In this document: positions 38,192 through 49,848 of the stretch, one piece after another
Layout: each line of letters starts with the position of its first letter
Position numbering within the stretch: the first letter of the stretch is position 1
NCBI GenBank assembly: GCA_020851035.1
Contig: JADZDM010000001.1
Location: forward strand, 1-64,000
DNA: 64,000 bases
From: Gemmatimonadaceae bacterium
Lineage (GTDB): Bacteria; Gemmatimonadota; Gemmatimonadetes; Gemmatimonadales; Gemmatimonadaceae
Reading direction: 5' to 3'
Notes under the pieces: generated by a model
What the model saw: the letters and a program-made list of their open reading frames with translations, nothing else
What the model was told of the DNA's origin: nothing
Databases searched by the model: none
Made by a program: the position numbers and the translations under genes

Positions 38192-38400
38192 CGTGCTGCA
38201 CTCCGTGGGGATCGTGGTGTCGCGCGCATCGACACGTGCTGGGCGCGAGCCGGTATCACGGCGGGCAGTCGGCACTGCATCGAGCCGACGGGTGCATCGG
38301 GGAAAGGTAGGGTTGATACGGCGTCGTGACGAGGTCGATCCGACCGGCCGCCCGCACTCATCCGTTTGCCGGATCTCGTCGCATCCCACCGATCGCGACA

Positions 38401-38448
38401 ACGGTCCGAGGGGCAGGCACCGGTGCGTGTGCCTGCCCCTCGGACCGT
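38401..38448 (-). terminator. gyrB terminator hairpin
   Basis: ACGGTCCGAGGGGCAGGCAC (38401-38420) pairs perfectly with 38429-38448 around an 8-nt loop, a 20-bp stem lying 20 bp beyond the gyrB stop. There is no clear T run on the gyrB side, but nothing else explains so strong a hairpin. Confidence 0.75.
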
Positions 38449-38467
38449 GTGCGACCCTGCCAGCGGC

Positions 38468-40739
<2,272 letters not shown>

Positions 40740-43577
40740 ATGGAGCGCGTCCGCCCTCGACCCACGCCGGTGTTTTCCCCGATCTCCACCCCGGCTGAAC
40801 CAGCCGAGGTCGGGTTGCCCGTGCGCGAGCAGCTGGACCCGGGTCCGCCTGCGCGGACGCTCCTCGTTGCCGCCGCGCTCCTGATCCTCGCCATGGTGCT
40901 CACGCAGCGGCAGGGCCTGCTCGCCGGCGAAGCCACGGGACTCGCCGTCGTCGCACTCGCCGGCGGGTTGCTCATCGCCCTCGTGCCGATCGTCGCCCTG
41001 CTCACCGACCGGCGCATGGACGACCGCCCCAAGCGCGCCTGGCGACTGCTCGCCCTGGCGGCCTGTGCCCTGACCCTCGCGTGGTGGGGGGAGCTGCAAT
41101 GGGTCGGCCCGCGTGGGCACCTCATGGCGGCGGTGCTCAACGTCGCCTTCCATGTGCTCGCCTTCGCCGCGGTCGCGATGCTGCCGTGCGGCCTGCGCAC
41201 GCCCATGGAGCGCGTCCGCCTCCTCTTCGACGTGATCGTCACCGCCGGTGCGGCGATGACACTCACACTCGTCTTCCTCCCGGGCGGCCTGGGCGCCTCG
41301 GGCGAGGGTGGGGGCGCCCCGTCCGTGCCGCCGGTGGTGGCCGTCCTCTGTGACGCGGTCCTCTTCGCCACCGTCGCCATGCTCTGGCTGCGCGGCATGG
41401 TCACGGTCCTCCGGGATCCGCTGGCGCCGCTGGCGGCATCGAGCCTGGCGCACCTGGCGGTGCACGGCGTGGCCGGCGCGGTGCACTCACCGGCCGGCCT
41501 TGCCACGGTGCGCGCGTTCTCCATGCTGCCGCTGGTGCTGCTCGGGCTGGCGGCGGTGCGTCACCGTGCCCACGTGGTGAGCGTGGGCGTGACCTGCGGC
41601 GCACCACGACGCCTCTCGCTGCTGCCGACCGGGGCCGCCGCAGCGGTCCTGTTCACGATTCTGTGCCTCTTCCTCGCCGGACACCCGCCGTCGACCATGG
41701 CGGTGGTCAGCACCGCACTCGTCGGCCTCGCGGCGCTGGCCCGGCAGGTGCTCGGCATCCGCGACGAGATCGGCGCGCGCGAGCAGAACGCGCTGGAGCA
41801 GGCCGACCGCCGGCTCGCGGCGCTGGTGCGCCACGGCAGCGACATGCTCACGATCCTCGAGGCCGACACCGAGGTGCGCTACGCGAGCCCGTCGCACCTG
41901 CAGGTGATGGGCATCCCGCCGGAGCTGCTGGTGGGGCGCCGGATGGCCACCGAGATCCACCGCGACGACTATCCGGCGGCGCAACGCGGCTTCGACCGGC
42001 TGCTCACCGGCGAGTCGATGCGGGAGTCGCTCGTGGTCCGCATGCGTGACGGCACCGGCCACTGGCGCTGGGTGGAGGCGGTGGGCACGAACCTGTTCAG
42101 CGAGCCGACCGTCGCGGGCCTGGTGCTCAACAGCCGCGACATCACCGATCGCAAGCAACTCGAGGCCCAGCTCATCGAGCAGGCGCTGCGCGACCCGCTC
42201 ACGGGGCTGGGCAACCGGCGCCTCTTCTCCGACCGCGTCTCGCACGCGCTCGACCGTCGCCTGCGCAGCGGGGCACGGGTGGCCGTGCTCCTGCTGGACC
42301 TCGATCACTTCAAGTTCGTGAACGACACGCTGGGCCACGCCAAGGGTGACGCCCTGCTGGTGGCGGTGTCGGAGCGATTGCGCAACGTGCTCCGCACCGG
42401 CGACACCGTCACGCGGCTGGGCGGCGACGAGTTCGCCGTGCTGCTCGAGGACATGGTCGCCGACGAGGAGGCGGATGCCACCGCGCTGCGCATCCAGCAC
42501 GCGCTCGACCGGCCGTTCCGGCTCGACGAGCGCGAGGTGTTCGTGCGCGCGAGCATCGGCATCGCCTGGGCCACCGACGGGCAGGACTTGGATGCCCTGC
42601 TCACCGACGCCGACGTGGCGATGTACGGCGCGAAGAACTCCGGCCGCGGTCGCGTGGAGCGCTATTCGAGCGAGATGCGGGCCCGGGTGGCCGAGCGCCT
42701 CGACCTCGAGGCCGACCTGCGCTGGGCGCTGGAACGCGACGAGCTGGATCTCGTGTACCAGCCGGTGGTGGACCTGGAGACGGGCACGATCAGCGGGGCC
42801 GAGGCGCTGATCCGCTGGGCACACCCCGAGCATGGCCTGGTGATGCCGGCGCGCTTCATCCCGGTGGCGGAGGAGTCGGACCTGATCATCGAGATCGGGC
42901 GTTTCGTCACCCGCCGCGCGACGATGGATGCCGCGCGTTTCCGCTCGCTCTGCCCGGCCTCGGCCGAGCTGCGCGTGGCGGTGAACATCTCGGCGCGGCA
43001 CCTGCTCTCGCCCGAGCTCGTGCCCGATGTCATGCAGGCGATGCTGGATGCCGGCCTCAGTGGGTCGGCGATGACGGTGGAGCTCACCGAGTCGGTGCTG
43101 GCGTCGAACGAGCCGATCGTGGCCGGACGGCTGCAGGCGCTGCGCGACCTGGGGCTGCACATCGCGCTCGACGACTTCGGCACCGGCTATTCGTCGCTGG
43201 CGTACCTGCGCCGCTTCCCGATCGACGTGCTGAAGGTGGACAAGAGCTTCGTGTCGTACGGCCAGACGGACGTGATGAACGACGGCGTCACGAAGGCGAT
43301 CGTCTCGATCGGGCTGAGCCTCGGCATGCGGACGGTGGCCGAGGGGGTGGAGACGGTGGAACAGCTCGACCGGCTGCGGCAGATCGGCTGCGCGCTGGGG
43401 CAGGGCTACCTCTTCTCCCGGCCCGTGAACCGCGAAGCGTTCGAGGCGCTGCTGCTGCAGTGGGAACCCGCGACGTTCGCCAGTCCGCTGCGCCTGGCGA
43501 CGAGTGGCCAGTATCGCGTCGAGCCTGCGCGCGAGGGTCAGGCGCCGGTGGGGCCGTCGAGCGCGAGTTCCATGTAG
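40740..43577 (+). CDS. Membrane PAS-GGDEF-EAL cyclic-di-GMP protein
   Basis: 945 aa. Eight or so transmembrane helices (about residues 40-330) lead to a PAS domain (ALVRHGSDMLTILEADTEVR, VLNSRDITDRKQLEAQL), a GGDEF domain with intact RLGGDEFAVLL and an RTGD inhibitory site five residues before it, then an EAL domain with AEALIRW, NISARHL, ELTESVL and DDFGTGYSS. Catalytic residues of both domains are present, so it may make and break c-di-GMP, with feedback inhibition. The membrane region is MHYT/MASE-like in general look but not assignable. Its 3' end overlaps the convergent GNAT gene by 40 bp. Confidence 0.92.
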   Translation: MERVRPRPTPVFSPISTPAEPAEVGLPVREQLDPGPPARTLLVAAALLILAMVLTQRQGLLAGEATGLAVVALAGGLLIALVPIVALLTDRRMDDRPKRAWRLLALAACALTLAWWGELQWVGPRGHLMAAVLNVAFHVLAFAAVAMLPCGLRTPMERVRLLFDVIVTAGAAMTLTLVFLPGGLGASGEGGGAPSVPPVVAVLCDAVLFATVAMLWLRGMVTVLRDPLAPLAASSLAHLAVHGVAGAVHSPAGLATVRAFSMLPLVLLGLAAVRHRAHVVSVGVTCGAPRRLSLLPTGAAAAVLFTILCLFLAGHPPSTMAVVSTALVGLAALARQVLGIRDEIGAREQNALEQADRRLAALVRHGSDMLTILEADTEVRYASPSHLQVMGIPPELLVGRRMATEIHRDDYPAAQRGFDRLLTGESMRESLVVRMRDGTGHWRWVEAVGTNLFSEPTVAGLVLNSRDITDRKQLEAQLIEQALRDPLTGLGNRRLFSDRVSHALDRRLRSGARVAVLLLDLDHFKFVNDTLGHAKGDALLVAVSERLRNVLRTGDTVTRLGGDEFAVLLEDMVADEEADATALRIQHALDRPFRLDEREVFVRASIGIAWATDGQDLDALLTDADVAMYGAKNSGRGRVERYSSEMRARVAERLDLEADLRWALERDELDLVYQPVVDLETGTISGAEALIRWAHPEHGLVMPARFIPVAEESDLIIEIGRFVTRRATMDAARFRSLCPASAELRVAVNISARHLLSPELVPDVMQAMLDAGLSGSAMTVELTESVLASNEPIVAGRLQALRDLGLHIALDDFGTGYSSLAYLRRFPIDVLKVDKSFVSYGQTDVMNDGVTKAIVSIGLSLGMRTVAEGVETVEQLDRLRQIGCALGQGYLFSRPVNREAFEALLLQWEPATFASPLRLATSGQYRVEPAREGQAPVGPSSASSM

Positions 43578-44029
43578 ACGTCGGCCGTCACGTAGCCGAC
43601 GTCGGGCGGGCAGGGATGGTCCACGAATCCGAGGCTGCGATAGAGCGACAGGGCGGCGGTGAGCCCGGAGTTCGACGTCAGCACCACCCGCGCCATGCCG
43701 CGCTGGCGCGCATGCGCGATCACGGCGCACACCAGGCGGCGGCCGGTGCCGCTGCTGCGGGCCGTCGGCACCACGCCGACCTTCACCAGCTCGACCGCAT
43801 CGGTGCCGGCCGGGATCGCGGCGGCGGTGCCGATGACGGTGTCATCCTGCACCGCGAGGAAGATCGCGCCACCGGGGTCGAGGATCATGCGGCGTGGTGC
43901 GGTGAGATACGGCTCGTCGAGTGGCTCGAGCAGTCCGCACGCCGCGAGCCAGGTGCGGTTCAGGCGATCGAAATCGGCCGCATGGCGATCCTCGAACGGG
44001 ATGATGTCGATGCGCGAGGACGTCGTCAT
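43538..44029 (-). CDS. GNAT-family N-acetyltransferase
   Basis: 163 aa. Core: strand DAVELVKVGVVPTARSSGTG with the acetyl-CoA loop ARSSGTGRRLVCAVIAHARQ, then VLTSNSGLTAALSLYRSLGF. The residue pattern resembles small-molecule acetyltransferases; substrate unknown. ATG 44029. It is convergent with, and overlaps by 40 bp, the GGDEF-EAL gene. A strong hairpin lies just upstream. Confidence 0.85.
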   Translation of the reverse strand: MTTSSRIDIIPFEDRHAADFDRLNRTWLAACGLLEPLDEPYLTAPRRMILDPGGAIFLAVQDDTVIGTAAAIPAGTDAVELVKVGVVPTARSSGTGRRLVCAVIAHARQRGMARVVLTSNSGLTAALSLYRSLGFVDHPCPPDVGYVTADVYMELALDGPTGA

Positions 44030-44054
44030 GGCGGCGGCTGGTGCGGATGTGACA

Positions 44055-44085
44055 CGCCCGGTCGTGCATGGTGCACGACCGGGCG
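44055..44085 (-). terminator. Hairpin between yidB-like and GNAT genes
   Basis: CGCCCGGTCGTGCA (44055-44068) pairs perfectly with TGCACGACCGGGCG (44072-44085), loop 3 nt. It lies 22 bp beyond the yidB-like stop and 26 bp upstream of the GNAT start, in the right place to end the former's transcript. Confidence 0.65.
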
Positions 44086-44106
44086 TTCATCGTGCAGCGG
44101 GGAGGA

Positions 44107-44463
44107 TCAGGGCGCCGGCGGCAGCGTGCCGGTCGGCGTCGCGGCGTCCACGGCATCCGGCAGCATGGCGGCGAGCTTGTCGGCCGCATGCGAGGGATCG
44201 ATGCCGAGCTTGGAGGCGATCGACGTGACGTACTCGTTGCCGAGTGCGGCCTTGAGCTGGTCGCCGGTGATCGGGAGGTTCTTCGTGCCGGTGGCGATCC
44301 ACGAGTTCACCGTGTCACCGAGGCCGCCGGCCTTCAGCTTGTCGACCATCGCCGTCAGGCCGCCGTGCGCGGGATCGTTGATGGCACCCATCGCCTTGTC
44401 CACGAGGCCGTCGGCGGCATCGGGCAGGATGTTCTTCAGGGAATTGGCCAGGCCTTCGAGCAT
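44107..44463 (-). CDS. YidB-like protein (DUF937)
   Basis: 118 aa. GGLTAMVDKLKAGGLGDTVN, SWIATGTKNLPITGDQLKAA and LGNEYVTSIASKLGI are the DUF937/YidB pattern. A Pro/Thr tail follows. The family is common but its role is not settled. ATG 44463 with a GGAG upstream; transcribed alone, ended by the hairpin downstream. Confidence 0.82.
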   Translation of the reverse strand: MLEGLANSLKNILPDAADGLVDKAMGAINDPAHGGLTAMVDKLKAGGLGDTVNSWIATGTKNLPITGDQLKAALGNEYVTSIASKLGIDPSHAADKLAAMLPDAVDAATPTGTLPPAP

Positions 44464-44684
44464 GAGTGGCTCCGGGAGGAGTGGGGTAGCGGAGAGAACA
44501 GTCCGAGATGCGACGAAGCTAATGGGCCGCCGTGGCGGGGACAGGGCGCCGGGCGCCGGCGTATGATGTGCCGGCCGGCGACCGCGCGGCGGGACCCGCT
44601 AGCTTGCGGCTGTCTCGCGCCGGCCCGTGTGAGGCGGTCTTCCGCCCGTGCCGCGTCGTCACCCGCTTCCCGGGGCCCTGCCTG

Positions 44685-44987
44685 ATGCTCGTCCATGCCG
44701 TGTACTTCTCGCTGCGCGCCGACCTGCCGCCAGCCGACCGTGCCACCTTCGAGGCCTGGCTGCCCAAGCTCTGCGCGATCGCCAGCGTGAAGGACGGCCA
44801 TCCGGGAGTGCCGGCGGACACCGACCGGCCGGTGATCGACCGGGCCTACACGCACGCGCTGGTGCTGCTCTTCGAGACGGCGGCCGATGAGGTGGCGTAC
44901 CAGGTCGATCCCGTGCACGACGCGTTCCGCGCCGAGTGTCACACCTTCTGGGACCGCGTCCGCATCTTCGACTCGATCACCGCGTAG
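44685..44987 (+). CDS. Dabb-family protein (dimeric alpha-beta barrel)
   Basis: 100 aa from ATG 44685. MLVHAVYFSLRADLPPADRA, then LPKLCAIASVKDGHPG and YTHALVLLFETAADEVAYQV, then DPVHDAFRAECHTFWDRVRI fit the stress-response A/B barrel (Dabb) fold. Members bind small hydrophobic ligands or act as minor enzymes; no specific role can be given. Confidence 0.82.
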   Translation: MLVHAVYFSLRADLPPADRATFEAWLPKLCAIASVKDGHPGVPADTDRPVIDRAYTHALVLLFETAADEVAYQVDPVHDAFRAECHTFWDRVRIFDSITA

Positions 44988-45008
44988 CTGCGCGGGTGGC
45001 CGCTGGCG

Positions 45009-46667
45009 TCAGGCGCTGGCCGCCACGGCCTCGCGGGCGCGGGCGACGGTGGCCGCGAGCTGCGAGGAGGCGTCGGCGGAGGCCTCGGCCGTGATGCGGC
45101 CGGCCGCGACGGCATCCATGAAGGCGTGCACGACGCGTGGGTCGAAGTGCGTGCCCGAGCTGCGCTGGATGATGTCGCACGCCTCGCGGGTGGAGAGGCC
45201 GGCGCGATACGGACGGTGGCTCGCGAGGGCATCGAAGACGTCGGCCACGGCGGCGATGCGCGCCAGCCAGGGAATCTCCTCGCCGCGGAGCTGGTCGGGG
45301 TAGCCGGTGCCATCCATCCGCTCGTGGTGCCAGCGCACGATCGGCAGGGTGTCGGCGAAGGCGGGGATCGGCGCGAGGATCTCGCACCCCACCACCGGGT
45401 GGCGCCGCATGACGACCCACTCCTCGTCGCTCAGGCGGCGGGCCTTGTCGAGGATCTCGGGGGGGACGGCGATCTTGCCGATGTCGTGCAGCAGCCCGCC
45501 GCGGCGCAGCGTGTCGAGGTCCGCGGCACTGAGGTGCAGCGTCCGCCCGATCTCGAGCGCGACCGTGGTGACGCGCTCCGAGTGACCCGCGGTCCAGGGG
45601 GAGTTTGCATCGATGGCGCGGGCGAAGGCGAGCACGGTGCCGGCCTGCAGCGCGTCGAGGCGCTGCAGCGTCTGGTGCAGTGACGACGCCATGTGGTTGA
45701 ACGAGGTGGCCACCTGCGCATACTCGTCGTCTCCCTGCACCACCACCGGGGTGCCGAAGTCGCCGGCCTCGAGGCGCCGGGTGCCATCCTGCAGCCGCGC
45801 CAGCGGTTCGGTGGTGCGCCGGATCTGCGCGTGACTGACGGCGAAGATCAGTGCCAGCACGGCTGCTGCCAGGCCGAGGAACGTGTTCCGGAACACGCGC
45901 GCGGCCGCGAAGGAGGCACTCTCCGGCTGCAGCACCACGGTGCGCCACTCGGCCGCGGCGTATTCGTGGCGGAGGTAGATGTCGCGTGCGGACGTGAACA
46001 CGCCGTCGCGGCCGATGCTGTCGTGCTCGATGCCGCCGCGCCGCGCGCGTGCCGTCATCAGGTCGCGCTGCGCTGGCGTCGCGCCATCGGTGCAGTGGAT
46101 CACGGCCAGCGTGCGCGTGTCGAAGATGCAGGCGACTGCATCCTCGGCCGTGACCGACTCGTCGGACTCACCGAACAACGCCTCGCTGCGGAGCAGGGCC
46201 CACTGCACCGGCTGCGCCTGGTCGTTCCACGGCAGGCGGGCCCTGGCGAGCAGGACGCGCTGTCCCTCCGGTGCGGGGGCGAGCCGGACGAGCGGCCGGC
46301 CCCCAGCCAGGTGTGTGCGCTCGGCGTCCGTCAGTGGTGCGGGTGGTGGCGTCGCTGCCGGACCGGTTGGCACCGGTGTGCCGGCAGCGCGCGCGTCATC
46401 CAGCGTCACCTGCTCGAAGAACCGCGCCGCGTTCGTGCTGTCCACACCCTCGCGCAGCTGCCAGGAGAGGGATGTGAGGTACGACAGTGTGCCCAGGCCG
46501 AGTGTCCGGCCCAGTCGCACCACGCGGGTCTCGGCCTGGTGGCGCAGCTCGGCGTTCACGAAGTGGAACGACACCGCGATGACCAGCGCCACCGGCACGA
46601 AGGCGGTGAGCAGGTTCACGGCCAGGAAGCGCCGGCCGACCTTCGTCTTCAGGAATCCGGCGGCCAC
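45009..46667 (-). CDS. Membrane HAMP-HD-GYP c-di-GMP phosphodiesterase
   Basis: 552 aa from GTG 46667. An N-terminal transmembrane helix (FLAVNLLTAFVPVALVIAV), a periplasmic sensor of about 220 residues, and a second helix (GLAAAVLALIFAVSHAQI) lead to a HAMP domain (EPLARLQDGTRRLEAGDFG), then an HD-GYP domain with GLLHDIGKIAVP and WHHERMDGTGYPDQLRGEEI. This gives the HD and GYP residues needed to hydrolyse c-di-GMP. It starts 6 bp after the pseudopilin gene and is likely co-transcribed. Confidence 0.92.
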   Translation of the reverse strand: MAAGFLKTKVGRRFLAVNLLTAFVPVALVIAVSFHFVNAELRHQAETRVVRLGRTLGLGTLSYLTSLSWQLREGVDSTNAARFFEQVTLDDARAAGTPVPTGPAATPPPAPLTDAERTHLAGGRPLVRLAPAPEGQRVLLARARLPWNDQAQPVQWALLRSEALFGESDESVTAEDAVACIFDTRTLAVIHCTDGATPAQRDLMTARARRGGIEHDSIGRDGVFTSARDIYLRHEYAAAEWRTVVLQPESASFAAARVFRNTFLGLAAAVLALIFAVSHAQIRRTTEPLARLQDGTRRLEAGDFGTPVVVQGDDEYAQVATSFNHMASSLHQTLQRLDALQAGTVLAFARAIDANSPWTAGHSERVTTVALEIGRTLHLSAADLDTLRRGGLLHDIGKIAVPPEILDKARRLSDEEWVVMRRHPVVGCEILAPIPAFADTLPIVRWHHERMDGTGYPDQLRGEEIPWLARIAAVADVFDALASHRPYRAGLSTREACDIIQRSSGTHFDPRVVHAFMDAVAAGRITAEASADASSQLAATVARAREAVAASA

Positions 46668-46673
46668 GCGTGC

Positions 46674-47261
46674 TCAGTAGCCTTCGGCGACACCGACGTA
46701 CTTGCCGTCGTTGGCGACGATGATGTCGTCGCGCGAACGCGCGGCCGTGAGCGGCAGGTTCGATGCGCCGTCGGGCCCCTTCGAATAGAGGTCGAAGCGG
46801 CTGTTGAGCGGGTGCAGGCTGCGGTCCTTGCGCGAGCCGGCGGGGTTGCCACCGCGCCAGTCGTCGAAGCGCAGGTACTCGTAGGGGTGGCCCCACGGGT
46901 CGAGCATGTCGCCGCGGCCGATGGCAGCCAGAGACGCCGGCAGCTCGTCCATGGTGCTCAGCTGCATGACGAGTCCCTGCAGGTCCATGATCGCGCGCGC
47001 CTGCTTCGCCTTGTCGGTCTGATTCCGGTACTTCACCATCGCAATGCCGGCGAGGATCGCGACCACGAGGATCACGGCCATCAGCTCCACGAAAGTGAAG
47101 CCACGGCGTTTCCGGCGGCGGCGCAGGCGAAACGGAATCACAGGGTCAGGGACCGCAGGTGCGACGGCTGGGGGGATGGCATGGACCGGCGGGGTGGCGC
47201 CCCTCGTGGGCGGCCCCCTCCATGTGTCCTGACGAGTGACGGCCGGTCCGGGCACGGACAT
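46674..47261 (-). CDS. Type II secretion GspG-like pseudopilin
   Basis: 195 aa if ATG 47261 is used. The prepilin site is RRG followed by FTFVELMAVILVVAILAGIA, the N-methylated Phe/Glu5 helix. After it come the GspG-type repeats: DPWGHPYEYL, RFDLYSKGPDG, and SRDDIIVAND. The leader of about 55 residues is long and Pro-rich, so a start closer to the Arg-rich RLRRRRKRRGF (for example the GTG of VHAIPPAVAP) is plausible. No other secretion genes are adjacent. Confidence 0.83.
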   Translation of the reverse strand: MSVPGPAVTRQDTWRGPPTRGATPPVHAIPPAVAPAVPDPVIPFRLRRRRKRRGFTFVELMAVILVVAILAGIAMVKYRNQTDKAKQARAIMDLQGLVMQLSTMDELPASLAAIGRGDMLDPWGHPYEYLRFDDWRGGNPAGSRKDRSLHPLNSRFDLYSKGPDGASNLPLTAARSRDDIIVANDGKYVGVAEGY

Positions 47262-47344
47262 GAGTGCCCGGCGTGGCGCCGGGGGGCCGGTGCGGCCGCG
47301 GATGGAGGGGCCGGTGCCACCGGTGCCACCGGTGCGGCGGAGTG

Positions 47345-47662
47345 CTACGCGCGTCCCAGCCGGAACCGGAGCTGCCGGACCGGCGCGCGGCCGGGCACGG
47401 CGTTGATGCGGGCCAGCAGGGTGGGTGCCAGCAGGCTCAGCTCGTTCATCCAGGCCGCCGTCGACACCCGCACCCACAGCACACCGTCGGCGGTGATCGA
47501 GAGGGGCTCGGTCACCGCGGCGATCTGTGCGCCGACGGCGAGGGCCCAGTCGTCCATGGCGCCCACCTGGGCCACACGCTCGGTCATGCCCTTCTGCGCC
47601 AGCACCTGCGCCATCACGTCGGCGATGCTGGTGGGCTGGCTTTTCTTGACGGGGCCGGTCAC
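47345..47662 (-). CDS. dciA: DciA-like replicative-helicase loader (DUF721)
   Basis: 105 aa from GTG 47662. DUF721/DciA domain: ADVMAQVLAQKGMTERVAQV, then DGVLWVRVSTAAWMNELSL and LRFRLG at the end. DciA loads DnaB helicase in bacteria lacking DnaC. The GTG overlaps the recF stop by 4 bp (GTGA), the usual recF-dciA neighbourhood. Longer in-frame extension through recF is not credible. Confidence 0.85.
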   Translation of the reverse strand: MTGPVKKSQPTSIADVMAQVLAQKGMTERVAQVGAMDDWALAVGAQIAAVTEPLSITADGVLWVRVSTAAWMNELSLLAPTLLARINAVPGRAPVRQLRFRLGRA

Positions 47663-48852
47663 GGGCCGACCCGCAGGGTGCCGTGCTGCACGTGCACGGT
47701 CTGCAACCCGGTCAGCGCGCGCGGGATATCCTCGCTGCGCGGGACGGCCAGCACCACCTGGCCCAGCCCGCGGCTGCCGAGCAGGCCGAGGATCCGGGCG
47801 CTGCGATCGGCGTCCAGCTCGGCGAACGGATCGTCGAGAAGCAGGAGCGGCGCGGTGCCGAGGGCGGTGTGCAGCGTGCGGGCCTCGAGCATGCGCAGCG
47901 CGATGGCGGCGCTGCGCTGCTGGCCGTTGCTGCCGAAGCTGCGCAGGTCGCGGTGGTCGAGCAGGAGTTGCACCTCGTCCCGGTGCGGCCCGGTGTGCGT
48001 GGTGCCGCGGCGCACGTCGTGGACGCGCTGCTGCTCGAGCGTGCCGGCGAGCCATGCCGCCAGCTCCGCCTCGTCGGTGCGGGCACCGCCACCACGCTTG
48101 AGCGTGAGCGAGACGGTGGTGCGTTCCCCGATCGACTGCAGCATCTCTTCGTACACCGGTGCCGCGGCCAGTGCCCAGGTGTGACGCTTCACGAGCATGG
48201 TGGCGCCCGCCTCCGCCATCGCCGGCTCGAAGGCCGCGACCCCGTCGAGCGCCCCGGCATCGCGCGCATGGCCCGCGAGCGTGCGCAGGGCCGCGTTGCG
48301 CTGCGCGAGCGCGTGCCGGTAGCGCTGGAGCGCCAGCAGGTAGCCGCGGTCGGCCAGCGCGAGCATCACGTCCAGAAAGCGACGACGCTCGGACGGTGCC
48401 CCGCGCACCAGCGCCACGTCGGCGGGGGAGAAGAGCACGGCCGGCGCGGCCCCGATCGCATCGCTCAGCCGCGTGACCTCCACGCCATCGAGCATCACCT
48501 TCTTGCGCTGGGTGGCCATGTCGAAGCCTGCGCTGACGCCCAGCGCGCCGCGCGGCGACCCTTCGAGCGTGGCCGACACGTGGAAGCCGGCGCCACCGAA
48601 CTGCACGAGGTCGCGATCGCGCGCGCCGCGTGCACTGCGGAACAGCTCGAGGTAATAGATCGCCTCGAGCAGGTTCGTCTTGCCGTGCCCGTTGTCGCCA
48701 AGCAGGGCGGCGCCGTCGGGGGGCATGTCGAGCACGGCGCGCCCGTAGTTGCGGAAGCCGGTGAGCGTCAGGCGGCCCAGACGCACGGCGCGCGCGTCCG
48801 TCGCGTCATGGGCGACGGTGTCCCCGGCAGCCGGCGCCACGGTGGTGCTCAC
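47659..48852 (-). CDS. recF: DNA replication and repair protein RecF
   Basis: 397 aa from GTG 48852. Walker A ALLGDNGHGKTNLLEAIYYL, the family motif LFSPADVALVRGAPSERRRFLD, the signature FGSNGQQRSAAIALRML, and Walker B PLLLLDDPFAELDADR. RecF helps load RecA at gaps through RecOR. The start overlaps the enoyl-CoA hydratase stop (GTGA) and the stop overlaps dciA. A 20-residue acidic N-terminal extension precedes the conserved VRLGRLTLTGFRNY. Confidence 0.94.
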   Translation of the reverse strand: MSTTVAPAAGDTVAHDATDARAVRLGRLTLTGFRNYGRAVLDMPPDGAALLGDNGHGKTNLLEAIYYLELFRSARGARDRDLVQFGGAGFHVSATLEGSPRGALGVSAGFDMATQRKKVMLDGVEVTRLSDAIGAAPAVLFSPADVALVRGAPSERRRFLDVMLALADRGYLLALQRYRHALAQRNAALRTLAGHARDAGALDGVAAFEPAMAEAGATMLVKRHTWALAAAPVYEEMLQSIGERTTVSLTLKRGGGARTDEAELAAWLAGTLEQQRVHDVRRGTTHTGPHRDEVQLLLDHRDLRSFGSNGQQRSAAIALRMLEARTLHTALGTAPLLLLDDPFAELDADRSARILGLLGSRGLGQVVLAVPRSEDIPRALTGLQTVHVQHGTLRVGP

Positions 48853-49628
48853 CCGCCGGTGAACACGGGCGGCCGCTTGTCGAGGAACGCCTGCATCCCC
48901 TCGCGCATGTCGGTGGTGGACGACAGGGTGCCGAAGTGGGCCGCCTCGTAGGCCAGCGCATCGTCCAGCGGCAGCGAGTGCCCGCGGTAGACGGCGTCGA
49001 TGCAGGCGCGGATGGCCAGCGGTCCGTTGGCCAGCATCTGAGTGAGCATCGCGGTCGCGGTGGGGATCAGCTCCGCGTTCGGCACCACCTTGTTCGCGAG
49101 CCCGATGCGGTACGCCTCAGCGGCGTCGATGATCTCGGCCGTCATCAGGAGCTGCAGTGCGCGCCCGGTGCCGACCAGCCGCGGCAGGCGCTGCGTGCCG
49201 CCGTACCCGGGAATGATGCCGAGCTTCACCTCCGGCTGCCCGAACTTCGCGAACTCGCCGGCGATGCGCAGGTGACAGGCCATGGCCAGTTCGCACCCGC
49301 CGCCGAGCGCGAAGCCGTTGACGGCGGCGATGACGGGCTTGGGGCTGCGCTCGAACTTGCCGAAGATCACCTGGCCGCGGCGCGCCCGCGCGACGGCGCT
49401 CATCGGGGTCTGGCCGGCGAGCTCACCGATGTCGGCACCGGCCACGAACGCCCGTCCGGCGCCGGTGAGGATCACGCCGCCGACGGCGTCATCGGCGATG
49501 GCGAGGTCGATGGCGGCACCCAGCTCACCGATCAGGGCGGTGCTGAGCGCGTTCAGCTTGTCCGGACGGTTGACCGTGATCGTCGCGATCCGGTCCGCCA
49601 CCGAGTAGAGCAGCAGGTCGAAGGACAT
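48849..49628 (-). CDS. Enoyl-CoA hydratase/isomerase family protein
   Basis: 259 aa. Crotonase fold: oxyanion-hole residues in GAGRAFVAGADIGE and in ALGGGCELAMACHLRI, then GYGGTQRLPRLVG with the catalytic Glu region, and a DALAYEAAHFGTL end. Hydrates trans-2-enoyl-CoA in fatty-acid oxidation or butyrate metabolism; the exact substrate is open. ATG 49628. First gene of a leftward hydratase-recF-dciA unit, each overlapping by 4 bp. Confidence 0.9.
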   Translation of the reverse strand: MSFDLLLYSVADRIATITVNRPDKLNALSTALIGELGAAIDLAIADDAVGGVILTGAGRAFVAGADIGELAGQTPMSAVARARRGQVIFGKFERSPKPVIAAVNGFALGGGCELAMACHLRIAGEFAKFGQPEVKLGIIPGYGGTQRLPRLVGTGRALQLLMTAEIIDAAEAYRIGLANKVVPNAELIPTATAMLTQMLANGPLAIRACIDAVYRGHSLPLDDALAYEAAHFGTLSSTTDMREGMQAFLDKRPPVFTGG

Positions 49629-49848
49629 GCCGGGCGTGGTTGCGGGTGGGGTGAGGCGCCCAGCGGCGCGGGGCGGCGTGGGTGAAAGCTACCCCGGTCG
49701 CGTCGCGCCACTGCGAGGGGTGGCTGGGCGCCGGCCGGCCGCCGTCGACATCGCTGCGCGTGTCGTAGTTTCCACGGCACGAGCCGTGTCCGGCGCGCCC
49801 CGCGCGGGACGCCGGACGCCTGCCCACCGCCTCCACCCTCCCTGACTC

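Noticed and set aside
41487-43730. 747-codon frame antisense to the GGDEF-EAL gene
   Set aside because: Low-complexity His/Arg/Gln shadow; the sense strand has all catalytic motifs.
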